The position numbers and the translations under genes are program-made. The notes beneath the pieces were generated by a model. That model saw nothing but the letters and a program-made list of their open reading frames with translations, made no database searches and was not told where the DNA came from. A stretch of DNA of 64,000 bases, from contig CAWAUB010000004.1 of NCBI GenBank assembly GCA_963785155.1, forward strand, positions 620,001 through 684,000, written 5' to 3'. Source of the DNA: DASUSH01 sp963785155. Its GTDB lineage: Bacteria; Actinomycetota; Thermoleophilia; Solirubrobacterales; 70-9. Shown piece after piece: positions 17,816 to 27,688 of the stretch; positions within the stretch are counted from its first letter, which is position 1; every line of letters begins with the position of its first letter.

Positions 17816-18292
17816 TTAGAACGGGATGTCGTCGTCTCCGCTGCCGCCGCCGCCACCGGCCGTTGCGCCGGCGGGCTCGAAGTCGGAGTTGTCGGTCGGG
17901 ACATCGGTCTGCGGCGTGAAGCCGTTGCCGTTGCCGCCACCGCCCTGACCGCCACCGTCGCGGGAGCCGAGGAACTGGACGGTCTCCGCGATGATCTCGA
18001 TCGACTGCCGCTTCGAGCCGTCCTTCGCCTCCCACTCACGCCAGTCAAGGCGACCCTGGACCGCCACCGGGCGGCCCTTCGAGAGGTAGGTGGCGCAGTT
18101 CTCACCCTGCGCGCCCCATACGGTGACGTCGAAGTAGTTGGGCTTGTCGACCCACTGATCGCCTTCCTTGCGACGGGAGTTGACCGCGACGCGCATGCCG
18201 CAGACCGAAGTCCCGCTCGGGGTGTTGCGAAGTTCGGGGTCGCGGGTGAGGTTGCCGGTGATTACCACCGAGTTGATATTCGAGGCTGCCAT
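17816..18292 (-). CDS. ssb: single-stranded DNA-binding protein
   Basis: A 158-residue SSB. The OB fold covers residues 1-110 (NSVVITGNLTRDPELRNTPSG, YFDVTVWG, GRPVAVQGRLDWREWEAKDG). A Gly/Asn-rich flexible tail follows and ends in GDDDIPF, the conserved acidic tip that recruits replication and repair partners. It sits between rpsF and the acidic small gene, the classical position. Confidence 0.97.
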   Translation of the reverse strand: MAASNINSVVITGNLTRDPELRNTPSGTSVCGMRVAVNSRRKEGDQWVDKPNYFDVTVWGAQGENCATYLSKGRPVAVQGRLDWREWEAKDGSKRQSIEIIAETVQFLGSRDGGGQGGGGNGNGFTPQTDVPTDNSDFEPAGATAGGGGGSGDDDIPF

Positions 18293-18411
18293 TCGAAGAC
18301 TCGTCCTTCCTGATTGTTTAGACGTTCTCGATGATAAGTCGCGCTCCGGCGCGATCTCTCCCCCCGAGTTGGAGCGGGCAAGGCGAAGCCGGAAGCTGCG
18401 GGTTTAGCGAG

Positions 18412-19089
18412 TCAGGTCGACTCGGGCTCGGCGGGCGCTTCGGCCTCAGCCGGGGCCTCGCCCTCGGCGGCGGCGGGTGGCTCCTCCGGCGGGGCGGGCG
18501 CAGGCTCTGCGGGGGCCGGAGCCTCCTCGGGCGCGGGGGCCGGAGCCTCCTCGGGCGCGGGGGCCGGGGCCTCCTCGGGCGCGGGCTCGACCGGGGTCTC
18601 CGGCGCGACCGGTGCCTCCGGGGCGGCGGGGGTCGTTTCTGCCGCCGGCGCAGGCGCCTCCGCCGCAGCGGCCGCAGCGGGCGCCTCCTCGGCGGCAGGA
18701 CGGTCGTCGTCGCGGCGCGGGCCGCGCCCGCGGGGGCGGTCGTCCTTACGGCCGCCGCCGATGCCGAGCGACGTTGCGGCGGGAGGCTCGATCAGCGGCG
18801 ACCGCGGATCGACCTTGAAGAGTCGGAAGCGAAGGATCCCGTCGGTGATCTTGAGCGTGTGGTCGAGGTCGTTGAGGAGCGCCGGCTCGCTCTCGAAGCG
18901 GTAGAAGCGGTAGTCGGCCTCGTTGCGCTTCTTCACCTCGTAGGCGAGCTTTCGGACGCCCCACGTGTCGCTGTGGCGCAGCGAGCCGTCGCTCTCGATC
19001 CGCTGCTTCGCGTTGCCCGCGATCTCCTCGCGGCGCTCGTCCGGAACCTCCGGATCGAGCATCAGAATCAGTTCGTATTCGGCGCTCAA
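18412..19089 (-). CDS. rpsF: 30S ribosomal protein S6 with long Ala/Pro/Glu-rich C-terminal extension
   Basis: Residues 1-100 are a normal S6 (SAEYELILMLDPEV, WGVRKLAYEVKKRNEADYR, ILRFRLFKVD). About 125 further residues form a low-complexity tail: first a basic RKDDRPRGRGPRRDD patch, then repeats of the type EEAPAPAP (at least three tandem copies near 18515-18590) and an acidic end. S6 proteins carry glutamate tails in some bacteria (RimK adds them in E. coli); here an acidic tail is encoded. The start is a TTG giving MSAEYE. It opens the operon; 119 bases separate it from ssb. Confidence 0.93.
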   Translation of the reverse strand: MSAEYELILMLDPEVPDERREEIAGNAKQRIESDGSLRHSDTWGVRKLAYEVKKRNEADYRFYRFESEPALLNDLDHTLKITDGILRFRLFKVDPRSPLIEPPAATSLGIGGGRKDDRPRGRGPRRDDDRPAAEEAPAAAAAAEAPAPAAETTPAAPEAPVAPETPVEPAPEEAPAPAPEEAPAPAPEEAPAPAEPAPAPPEEPPAAAEGEAPAEAEAPAEPEST

Positions 19090-19162
19090 GGCGCGCTGAC
19101 TATAGCCGGGGGCCTGTAGCTGCCCGGGGGGCGGAGCGGCTGCCTCCGGGCTTGTAAAGGGC

Positions 19163-19339
19163 ATGCGAGGAAAGCGCTTGAGCCGGGACGCCGCCGTGAG
19201 GATCGGGGCGATCGGCCTCGCGGTTGTCGCGGGGGTCCTCCTGTTGCCGGGGTTGCTCTCGCCGCCGGAGCCGCCGCCGCTGGCGGCGGATATCGGGTTG
19301 GGGGCGACTGGGGCGAGTGGGGCTGTGGGTGGCCCATGA
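19163..19339 (+). CDS. small single-pass membrane protein (58 aa)
   Basis: Not recognised. After a basic head (MRGKRLSRDAAVR) comes one hydrophobic helix (residues about 14-34, ending LLLPGLL). A Pro-rich PPEPPPLAADIGL segment then faces outside. Its ATG follows AAAGGG. A second small gene of matching style lies downstream. The pattern of a short membrane anchor with a PPEPPPL...DIGL tail followed by an Arg/Pro-rich partner feels familiar from related genomes, but I cannot name it. Confidence 0.45.
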   Translation: MRGKRLSRDAAVRIGAIGLAVVAGVLLLPGLLSPPEPPPLAADIGLGATGASGAVGGP

Positions 19340-19432
19340 ACCTGAGCGAAGGGACGCCGGCGGTGGGCGAGGGTTCGAAGCGGGCTCGTAGGGGAAAGGG
19401 ATCGGCCGAGGAGTCGCTCGTCAGGCAGGGGG

Positions 19433-19630
19433 ATGGCGCGAAGGATGAGAAGGCGAGCAGGGACCATGAGGACTCGAATCGCGACCGCGACCGCCCGGAT
19501 CCGCCGCCGCCTGCTCCTCCGGCCCCCGCCCCAGCGCCTGCGCCAGCCGCTCCCGCTCCCGGTCTACGTCGCCCCAGCCCCCGCGCCTCTCCCGCCGGCC
19601 GAGCCCCCACCCGGCGAATTCGGCCCGTGA
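19433..19630 (+). CDS. small Arg- then Pro-rich protein ending in EFGP (65 aa)
   Basis: Not recognised. The first half is very rich in Arg (possible nucleic-acid or membrane-inside anchoring), the middle has a short hydrophobic run (LLLRPPPQRLRQPLPLPVYV), and the end is Pro/Ala-rich, finishing PPPGEFGP. AGGCAGGGGG precedes the ATG. It follows the 58-residue membrane protein on the same strand. Competing frames cover the same bases (one runs on to 19980), so this frame choice is a judgement. Confidence 0.35.
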   Translation: MARRMRRRAGTMRTRIATATARIRRRLLLRPPPQRLRQPLPLPVYVAPAPAPLPPAEPPPGEFGP

Positions 19631-19637
19631 TTCCAAT

Positions 19638-19680
19638 CGTCTTGCAGTTGACCACCGTATGCGTGGTGAACTGCAAGACG
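19638..19680. terminator. 18-bp inverted repeat (one mismatch) between convergent genes
   Basis: Arms 19638-19655 and 19663-19680 with a seven-base loop pair in 17 of 18 positions. The repeat fills the gap between the small plus-strand gene and the convergent lysyl-oxidase-like gene. Its composition is less GC-rich than its surroundings. No T-run follows, so a bidirectional terminator is likely but not typical. Confidence 0.6.
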
Positions 19681-19684
19681 TTGC

Positions 19685-20557
19685 TCAGTAGCCCCCGCCG
19701 CCGCCCGGGACCTCCAGGTCGTTCGCCGTCTGTGACGGCGGGAGGGCCTTGTCGTCGATGCCCCCGCAGCGGCCCGGGATGTATTTGCCGCTCTTCTTCA
19801 CGTAGACGACCGTCGACGCCTCGTTGTTGTCCTCGTTCAGTTCGAAGATCCCGTTCTTCGGGTCCGCGACGTGGACGTAGGCGTAGCAACCGGACTCCGG
19901 AACGTGGTCGAGCTCGATCCAGTTCTGGTGGTAGCTCGACGGGTAGACGTCGGACCAGCCGACCGAGGTCCCGACGGTGACCTCCTTGCGGTTCGGGTCC
20001 TGGCTGCAGCTGGGGAAGACGCGGCGGTTCGGCGAGCCCGCCATCCGCGGATTGGTGTGCTTGAGGTCGCGCAGGCAGTAGATCTGCTTCGGGCCGACCT
20101 CGACGCGGCGGCCCCGCTCGCCCTCGGCGTTCAGCTCCCAAAGCTCGAAGTGGGCCGCGTCCTGGAACTTCCAGTAGCGACCCTGAGCTGGGATGAACTT
20201 GAACTTCAGCTTCGCGCCGGTGGCGTAGGTCAGGCGCTTGCCGCCATCGGCCGAGATCCGCTGGCGGGCATCCATCGAGAGTGGCCCCTTGCGCTTGCCC
20301 TTGAGCTCGGCCGGGCCGTCGCCGACGCTGTCGATCGAGTTCGCGGCTCGCAGGATGGGCACCCCGCTCGCGGTGCGGTCCCGCTCGAGGTCGAACGGCG
20401 GGCGCATCCGCAGGTCGGGGCAGAGCAGGCCCAGCGCTTCGATCGCGGCCGGGTCCAGGCAATCGTTCTGCGCAGCACGCGTCTCAGCACTGCCGCCACC
20501 GGGCAGCGCAACGAGCGTGGCCGCGGCCGCCATCGCGGCCACCGATCGCAGGCGCAT
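19685..20557 (-). CDS. exported lysyl-oxidase-like protein, copper histidines replaced
   Basis: About 290 residues with a signal peptide (MRLRSVAAMAAAATLVALPGG). The C-terminal half matches the lysyl-oxidase fold: YCLRDLKH, GTSVGWSDVYPSSYHQNWIEL, VPESGCYAYVHVADP and NEDNNEASTVVYV. Where copper-binding members have an HxH-rich stretch before the ARYELL-like segment, this protein has YWKFQDAAHFELWEL (residues about 136-150, counted from a GTG eight codons upstream), so the copper site looks lost. It may serve as a wall-binding or structural protein. It is the last gene of the stress operon, 16-40 bases after the OtsA-like gene. The ATG is preferred over that GTG because of the GGGGAAG upstream. 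Confidence 0.75.
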   Translation of the reverse strand: MRLRSVAAMAAAATLVALPGGGSAETRAAQNDCLDPAAIEALGLLCPDLRMRPPFDLERDRTASGVPILRAANSIDSVGDGPAELKGKRKGPLSMDARQRISADGGKRLTYATGAKLKFKFIPAQGRYWKFQDAAHFELWELNAEGERGRRVEVGPKQIYCLRDLKHTNPRMAGSPNRRVFPSCSQDPNRKEVTVGTSVGWSDVYPSSYHQNWIELDHVPESGCYAYVHVADPKNGIFELNEDNNEASTVVYVKKSGKYIPGRCGGIDDKALPPSQTANDLEVPGGGGGY

Positions 20558-20597
20558 GCCGCTCAGCTTCCCCAACCGCACCCGCTCGAAACCACGC

Positions 20598-22067
20598 TTA
20601 GGCGAGCGCCTTCGCCTCGCGCTTCGCCCGAATGTCCTCGAGCTGGTCGTCGATCCAATCGCCGGGATCGCGGCCGTCGACGATCTCGCGCAGCCGCGTC
20701 GCCCGCAGCGAGCGCTCCTCGGGGTCCATCGTCAGCGCCCGGTGGATCACGTCCGCCTGCTCCTGGATGTCGAACGGGTTGACGCTCAGGGTCACCTCGC
20801 CGATCTCCTCGTGCGAGCCGGTGTTCTCGGAGAGCATGATCACGCCGTCACGCTGATTCACCGCCGGCGCCTCCTTCGCGACGAGGTTCATCCCGTCGAA
20901 GATCGAGTTGACGATCAGCAGGTCGTACTGCTTGTAGCGCGCGACGGCCTCGTAGAAGTTCTCGTAGATGCGCAGGTCGATCGGCATCCAGTCCGTCGTC
21001 CCGTGGCGGTGGTTGACGACCGCGACGAGAGCCTCGATCCGCTCGAGGTACTCGGCGTACTCCGGCACGTCCTGTCGCGACGGCTGGAGGTGGGCGATGA
21101 AGGTGACCCGCTCGCGGAACTCAGGGTGCTGCTGCAGGAAGACGTCGAACGCGGTGAACCCGCGCAGCACGTTCTTCGACAGGTCGGCTCGATCGACACG
21201 GATGATCAGGAACTCGCGGCGGCGCTTGAGCAGCTCCTCCTCGTGGCCCGCGACCTGCGGCGAGGCGGCGGCGTCGCGGAGGCGGGCGGCGTCGATCCCG
21301 AGCGGGTAGTTGCGCACCCAGGTCTCGCCGCCGTCATGGGCCACCGACTTACGGTCCCAGTCGATCTCGAGCTCCATGAGCTCCTCGCAGCAGTGCAGGA
21401 AGTTCCGCACGTAGGCGGAGGTGTGGAAGCCGATGATGTCGTTGGCGAGCAGGCCGCGGTAGATCTCCTCGCGCCAGCTCTGCGGCAGGACCCGCCACGA
21501 GTCCGGCTGCGACCACGGGATATGGACGAACTGGTGCAGGAAGGCGTCGGGCCGGGCGGCGCGGATGATCGCCGGGCAGGTGTAGAGCTGGTAGTCGTGG
21601 ATCATCACGAGCGGCTCGTCCTGGCCCTCGATCTGGCCGAGCACCGCCCGCGCGATGTCCTCGTTCACGGTCTTGTATCCGTGCTCCCAGGCCTCGGTCT
21701 CCTCAATGCGGATGTCAGGCGCGTTCGAGAGGTCCCAGAGGTAGTGCTGGATGAACCAGAGGATCGGGTTCGCGATGACGTTGTAGAAGCGGTCGTAGGC
21801 ATCGGGGTCCGACTCGACCATCAGCACCTCGTAGTCGATCCCGCCGAGCGTCACATCGACCGGTCCGTCCGACTCGCGCGCGACCTGGACATCGCCGTCG
21901 GTCATCGCGGACGCGACCCAGAGGGCCTTGCGGTGCGAGACGAGTCCCGAGAGGGCCGTGACGAGGCCGCCCCCGCCCCTGTCGACCGTCCGTTCCCCGT
22001 CCTCGGACAGCTCGAACTGAGCAGGGCCCCGGTTCGAAACGATGATCAGAGGCTGTGAGTCCGGCAT
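20598..22067 (-). CDS. otsA-like: OtsA-like GT20 glucosyltransferase (trehalose-6-phosphate synthase family)
   Basis: Expected to join a nucleotide-activated glucose to a phosphorylated acceptor (glucose-6-phosphate in trehalose synthesis, glycerol-3-phosphate in glucosylglycerol synthesis). It has SNRGP at the start, a glycine-rich GGGGLVTAL acceptor loop, HDYQLYTCP, VHIPW and GFHTSAYVRNFL. The usual RLDYxKGI segment is instead RADLSKNVLRGF, a variant that leaves donor or acceptor uncertain. Length 489. No OtsB phosphatase domain is fused or adjacent; an IMPase-family phosphatase and a TreT-like enzyme lie just upstream in the same operon. Confidence 0.85.
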   Translation of the reverse strand: MPDSQPLIIVSNRGPAQFELSEDGERTVDRGGGGLVTALSGLVSHRKALWVASAMTDGDVQVARESDGPVDVTLGGIDYEVLMVESDPDAYDRFYNVIANPILWFIQHYLWDLSNAPDIRIEETEAWEHGYKTVNEDIARAVLGQIEGQDEPLVMIHDYQLYTCPAIIRAARPDAFLHQFVHIPWSQPDSWRVLPQSWREEIYRGLLANDIIGFHTSAYVRNFLHCCEELMELEIDWDRKSVAHDGGETWVRNYPLGIDAARLRDAAASPQVAGHEEELLKRRREFLIIRVDRADLSKNVLRGFTAFDVFLQQHPEFRERVTFIAHLQPSRQDVPEYAEYLERIEALVAVVNHRHGTTDWMPIDLRIYENFYEAVARYKQYDLLIVNSIFDGMNLVAKEAPAVNQRDGVIMLSENTGSHEEIGEVTLSVNPFDIQEQADVIHRALTMDPEERSLRATRLREIVDGRDPGDWIDDQLEDIRAKREAKALA

Positions 22068-22090
22068 CCCCTGCCAGGGTAACCCGGTGG

Positions 22091-23338
22091 CTAGGCGCCG
22101 ACGTCGCCGAACAGCTTCAGCCAGTCACGCAGCAGGCGCGGGCTGAGGAAATGCTGCCGAGCGTGCTCCTTGCCCGTCTTGCCGAGCCTGCGGCCAAGCT
22201 CCGGGTCGCGGAGTAGCTCGAGCGATCGCTGCGCCGCCTCCTCGGGCGAGTTGACGAGGAATCCGGAGACGTTGTCCTCGATCTGAAGAGGGATCCCGCC
22301 GACCGCCCCGCCAATCGTCGGGCGACCCTTCCACAGGCCTTCGGTGACGGTCAAGCCGAAGCCCTCGCGGATCGACTTCTGGATCAGGACGTCGGACTGC
22401 GACTGGAACGCGTTCACCTCGATCGCGCCGACGTTGTTCAGGTTGTTGAGGATCTTGACGTCGGGATCGCCACCGGCGTGCTCGAAGGTCTTCTGGAAGA
22501 ACTCCCAGCCCTCCGGGTCGTCGGTGGCCATCGAGCCCACGAGCGCCAGCTGGACCTCAGGGATCTCCTCGTTCACCAAGCGGTACGCGTCGATCACACC
22601 GTTCGGGTCCTTCCAGGGATCGAAGCGGGAGACCTGCGTGATCAGCGGGCGATCGACGTCGATCCCGAACTGCTCGCAGACGAAGGAGGCGTCGTCGGGA
22701 GAGAGCGCCATGTTCTTCGGCGAGAGCGGGTCGATCGCCGGCGGGATCAGGTTGACGGAGCCGTTCGCCGACTCGGCGAGCCCCTCCGGCACGTACTGCT
22801 GCATGTGCCATACCGACGCGTCGTACTCCTCGACCAGCGGCTTGATCCGCCCGAGCGTGACCTCGTTCGGCGTCGAGAGGTCGATGTGGCAGCGCCAGAT
22901 CCACTTCTTCGAGGCCTCGGGGGAGTTGTGACGAAGCCCGACCGGCTGAGGGTCGTGGACGATGATCACGTCCCAGGCGCCCTCGGCGAGGCTCTGGGCG
23001 TTCATCCAGTTGTAACGCTCGAAGAGCTCCCACTGCTCGTCGGAGATCGCCTCCGGGTCCCCCTGGAGGGAGTTGTGCATCAGCTTCGTGACGTTGAAGA
23101 ACTCCTCGCGGCCGAGGATCACGTTCCAGTGGGCATCGAGCCCGACGTCCCGCATCAGCGGCACGATCGTGTAGAGGATCTCCGAGACGCCGCCGCCAAA
23201 GGCGGTGGCGCTGACGTGCAGGACACGCTTTCCCTCGAGCGGTCCGGCGAGCTCCCGGATCGACTCCACGAGGTCGCGCCCGACGAGGTGGGTGTAGTCC
23301 GCGAGGGACTTGTGGCCTAGGGGGACTTCCGTGAGCAC
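22091..23338 (-). CDS. treT-like: TreT-like GT4 glycosyltransferase (trehalose synthase family)
   Basis: A 415-residue GT-B glycosyltransferase. The N-terminal domain includes RVLHVSATAFGGGVSEIL, as in TreT, which makes trehalose directly from nucleotide-glucose and glucose. The C-terminal domain has QVSRFDPWKDP and the EX7E motif region (SIREGFGLTVTEGLWKGRP). The GTG start lies 13 bases after the phosphatase gene and its stop is 23 bases before the OtsA-like gene. Having both TreT-like and OtsA-like enzymes in one operon points to a trehalose-type compatible solute, though the exact sugar is inferred. Confidence 0.82.
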   Translation of the reverse strand: MLTEVPLGHKSLADYTHLVGRDLVESIRELAGPLEGKRVLHVSATAFGGGVSEILYTIVPLMRDVGLDAHWNVILGREEFFNVTKLMHNSLQGDPEAISDEQWELFERYNWMNAQSLAEGAWDVIIVHDPQPVGLRHNSPEASKKWIWRCHIDLSTPNEVTLGRIKPLVEEYDASVWHMQQYVPEGLAESANGSVNLIPPAIDPLSPKNMALSPDDASFVCEQFGIDVDRPLITQVSRFDPWKDPNGVIDAYRLVNEEIPEVQLALVGSMATDDPEGWEFFQKTFEHAGGDPDVKILNNLNNVGAIEVNAFQSQSDVLIQKSIREGFGLTVTEGLWKGRPTIGGAVGGIPLQIEDNVSGFLVNSPEEAAQRSLELLRDPELGRRLGKTGKEHARQHFLSPRLLRDWLKLFGDVGA

Positions 23339-23351
23339 GAGCGTCGAAAAC

Positions 23352-24272
23352 CTACGGCAAACGAGCCGTCGCCAACCTCTCCATGCCGGCGTCGAGCGCC
23401 TCGCAGATCTGCGAGTGGAGCTCCGGGGTCGAGGCGGTGATGCACGAAATCTGGAACTCGGCGCCGGAGCCGAGCAATCTCTGGTCGCGCAACGGTGTCC
23501 CGTACGCGTCCGTGACGAGCGCGCCGCCCTCGGCGCAGATCAGCGCCACCGCGGCCAGGTCGTACGGCGAGTTGTTGAGCACGGCCCCGCCGCCCAGCTC
23601 CTCGAACGCCTCCCGCATGCCCGGGACGTCCGCGACGATGCGCGGGCCGGGCTCGATATAGGCGTCGAGCTGGCCGGTGACGACCCGGCTCATGTCATAG
23701 GTCGCCGAGCCGAGGTCGAAGGTGCCGCCGCCCACCGATGAGGCATCGATCACGTCCGCGAGGACCTCGGCGATCACCCTCACGGGGCGCCCGCGCAGGC
23801 CGTACGCCCAGAACATGCGGCTCAGATCGGTGTTGGCCGAGAGCCGCGGCCCGGGCTCGGTGCCCTTGCCGCGCTCGGCGACGAACTCGGCGCCGCTCTT
23901 GATCTCGATCACGCAGCCGACCTCCACGTCGGCGATCGTCGGCTCCGAGTCGAGCCGGGCCGCGGCGACCGAGACACAGGCGGCCTCGAACCCCGCCATC
24001 GCCGGCCGCGTGCCGTCGATCGGGTCCACGATCAGGACCCACTCCGGCTCGCCGGCCGGCGTGACCATGCCGCGATCCTCCGAGTAGAAGGCGACGCCGG
24101 GCGCCTCGCGGGCGAGGTGCTCCTCCATGAACGACTCCGCCATCTCGTCGATCGCGAATGTGACGTCGCCGCCCTCGCCTGTGGCGGCGTGCTCGCGACC
24201 CGCGTGGCTGCCGAGCTCGGGGAGGACCCGCTCGCGCAGCCCCCGCGCCAGCTCCAGGACGGTCTCGCGCAT
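23352..24272 (-). CDS. inositol-monophosphatase-family phosphatase
   Basis: A 306-residue Mg-dependent sugar-phosphate phosphatase. Metal-binding motifs are YSEDRG (Glu of motif 1) and DPIDGTRP (motif 2). The C-terminal region (YDLAAVALICAEGGALVTDAYG) replaces the usual WDxAAG motif with YDLAAV, keeping the aspartate. In this operon it may dephosphorylate the product of the OtsA-like enzyme in place of OtsB; that is an inference from position only. It starts five bases after the HtrA stop. Confidence 0.85.
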   Translation of the reverse strand: MRETVLELARGLRERVLPELGSHAGREHAATGEGGDVTFAIDEMAESFMEEHLAREAPGVAFYSEDRGMVTPAGEPEWVLIVDPIDGTRPAMAGFEAACVSVAAARLDSEPTIADVEVGCVIEIKSGAEFVAERGKGTEPGPRLSANTDLSRMFWAYGLRGRPVRVIAEVLADVIDASSVGGGTFDLGSATYDMSRVVTGQLDAYIEPGPRIVADVPGMREAFEELGGGAVLNNSPYDLAAVALICAEGGALVTDAYGTPLRDQRLLGSGAEFQISCITASTPELHSQICEALDAGMERLATARLP

Positions 24273-24277
24273 GCGCC

Positions 24278-25503
<1,226 letters not shown>

Positions 25504-25507
<4 letters not shown>

Positions 25508-26955
25508 GCCGTCGCCCCTGAGGGCGCGCTGCGGGTAACCGCGCTCGCCGGCGGCAGGGCAAGCGTGAAGTCGGTACGGCCGGGCGAGGAGTCGAGCTCG
25601 AGCGAGCCGTTCATCCGCACCGCAAGCTCCTGCGCGATCGCGAGGCCGATGCCGGTCCCGCTCGTCTCGTCGCCGGTGAAGAAGCGGTCGAACGCGCGCG
25701 TGGCGGCGTGCGAGTCGATCCCGGGTCCCTCGTCCTGGACGACGACTCGGGCGGTGTTCTGGTCAATCGCGGTGGTCAATCTGATCGGGGTCCCCTCCGG
25801 GGTGTGGGTGAGGGCGTTGTCAATCAGGATACGAAGGATCTGCTGAATCCTGTCCGGGTCGCCGCGGGCAATGGCGCCATCGCCGGCTTCGACCTCGATC
25901 GGGGAGCCGTGGCGCTCGGCGGTGGGCCTGAATTCCTCGGCCACCTGAGCACTGAGCCGCCCGAGGTCGACCGGGGTCGCTCGCAGCGCGAGCGCTCCCG
26001 CATCGATCTTCGAGAGCTCGAGCAGGTCGGTCGCCAGCTTGCCCAGGCGCTCGACCTGCTCGCGCATGTTGCGGACGAACTCGCGGCGGGCCTCCGGATC
26101 GGGATCCTCCTCCTCGAGGAGCTCGATGAAGCCGCCCAGCGAGAAGATCGGGGTGCGGAGCTCGTGCGAGGCGTTAGCGATGAACTCCTTTCGCGCCGAG
26201 TCCAGCCGCGCCAGGCGCTGCTGCATCTCGTCGAACGTCATCGCCAGCTGGCCCACCTCGTCGGTCGAATCGATCGGGATCGGCACCGAGAAATTGCCTT
26301 CGGCGACCTGCTCCGCGGCGTCCTCCAGCCGCCGCAGCCGGCGCGAATGGGCGCGAGCCGCGAAGAACCCGATCACCGTCGCGACCGAGATCGCGATCGC
26401 TCCCGCGATCAGGATCTGGCGGCGGATCAGGTCGACGTTCTCGTCCACGTCCTCGAGCGGCGTCGAGAGAACCGCGACCCAGCGCGGCTCGCCGTCCTCG
26501 GTCAGCGCGACGGCGGACTCGCCCACGCGCTCGCCTCCGATCCGCTCGACTCCCGATGCGACCCGGCCCGATGCCGCCGCTGTCGCCGCGGTGAGGTAGT
26601 TGGGCAGGACGGCCGTCCGCTCGAACTCGGAGTCGGCCACGACGAACTCGGGCTCGGCGCCGGCCGCGCCGGGGCGAACCCCGAGCACGGTCACCCGCGC
26701 GTTCGATTTCTGCGCGAGCCGGCGGACGAGCCTGCGCAATTCGCTCTGGCCGATGCCCCGCTCCATCACCTGCCCCAACCGCTGCGCGCGCGTGACGCTC
26801 ACCGCCTCCAGCCGCCGCAGCTTCTCCGACGTCAGGCTGGAGTTGAGCTGCGGGACGACGTAGAGGTAGACGAAGCCGACGGCGGCCGCGGTGATCGCGA
26901 AGAAGAGCAGGACGAGGCGGTTGCGGACGCTGTTGAGCGGGAGCGCGCGCCTCAA
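25504..26955 (-). CDS. membrane sensor histidine kinase (HAMP-HisKA-HATPase)
   Basis: A 483-residue kinase. TM1 is at about 12-33, then an extracytoplasmic sensor of about 150 residues, and TM2 at about 185-206. A HAMP linker (RRLEDAAEQVAEGNFSVPIP) leads to the H-box NASHELRTPIFSLGGF, an N-box (QQILRILIDNALTHTPEG) and G-boxes (DEGPGID, GTGIGLAIAQ). It overlaps the upstream response-regulator stop and the downstream htrA start by four bases each. The sensor domain has no recognised ligand fold. The pairing with HtrA suggests it senses envelope or osmotic stress. Confidence 0.94.
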
Positions 26956-27662
26956 CTCTCCGTCTGCTCCCGGAAGCGGTAGCCGACGCCCCGCACGGTG
27001 AAGAGGTACTCGGGGCGCTTCGCATCGAGCTCGAGCTTCTCGCGCAGATGACGGATGTGGACGTCCACGGTCCGCGGATCGCGGTACGCCGAGTCGCCCC
27101 AGACGTGCTCGAGGAGCACCTCGCGGGTCAGGACGGTTCCCGGGCTCGATGCCAGGACGGCCAGGATCTCGAACTCCACGTAGGTGAGCTGGATCGCCTT
27201 CTCGCGGACCTCGACCGCCCGCCGGTCGAAGTCGATGCGCAACTCGCCGGCGACGATCGGCTCGCCGCCCGCGGGCCGCAACCGGACCATCTCGGCCCGC
27301 CGCAGGGCCGCCTTCACACGGGAGCGGAACTCGCGGACCGAGAAGGGCTTGGTGATGTAGTCGTCCGCCCCCATCTCGAGACCGAGCACCTTGTCGATCT
27401 CGTCGTCCTTCGCGGTGAGCATGATGATCGGCACCTGGCTGCGGCTGCGCAGGCGGCGGCAGACCTCGATCCCGTCGAGCTTCGGCAGCATGATGTCCAG
27501 GACGACCAGGTCGAAGCGCTGCTCGGCGAAGCGGTCGAGCGCCTCCCGGCCGTCGCGGGCGGCGACGACGTCGTACCCGTCCTTGCGCAGCGGGTAGCCG
27601 AGGAGCGTCTGGACGGCGGTTTCGTCGTCCACGAGCAGGATCCGCGCACTCGGCTCAGCCAC
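26952..27662 (-). CDS. OmpR/PhoB-family response regulator
   Basis: A 236-residue DNA-binding regulator. The receiver domain has the acidic pair Asp12/Asp13, phospho-acceptor Asp56 (VVLDIMLP), Thr83 and Lys105. The winged-helix domain (about 135-232) ends RTVDVHIRHLREKL... TVRGVGYRF. It is the first gene of the seven-gene minus-strand operon. The GTG start lies six bases after TAGGCT, so the message is probably leaderless, and its promoter overlaps that of the divergent M28-like gene, so both could be controlled together. Confidence 0.95.
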   Translation of the reverse strand: MAEPSARILLVDDETAVQTLLGYPLRKDGYDVVAARDGREALDRFAEQRFDLVVLDIMLPKLDGIEVCRRLRSRSQVPIIMLTAKDDEIDKVLGLEMGADDYITKPFSVREFRSRVKAALRRAEMVRLRPAGGEPIVAGELRIDFDRRAVEVREKAIQLTYVEFEILAVLASSPGTVLTREVLLEHVWGDSAYRDPRTVDVHIRHLREKLELDAKRPEYLFTVRGVGYRFREQTES

Positions 27663-27668
27663 TCACCA

Positions 27669-27678
27669 AGCCTAGACT
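27669..27678. promoter_or_regulatory. overlapping divergent -10 elements (bidirectional promoter)
   Basis: Minus-strand TAGGCT (27674 down to 27669) is six bases before the response-regulator GTG. Plus-strand TAGACT (27673-27678) is ten bases before the M28-like GTG. The gap between coding regions is 26 bases. Any operator for the response regulator would have to lie inside one of the genes. Confidence 0.5.
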
Positions 27679-27688
27679 TCCGCGCCCC

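Noticed and set aside
18515..18590. Short tandem DNA repeats considered as a possible CRISPR or minisatellite
   Set aside because: They are in frame in the rpsF tail, encode EEAPAPAP units, and have no unique spacers.
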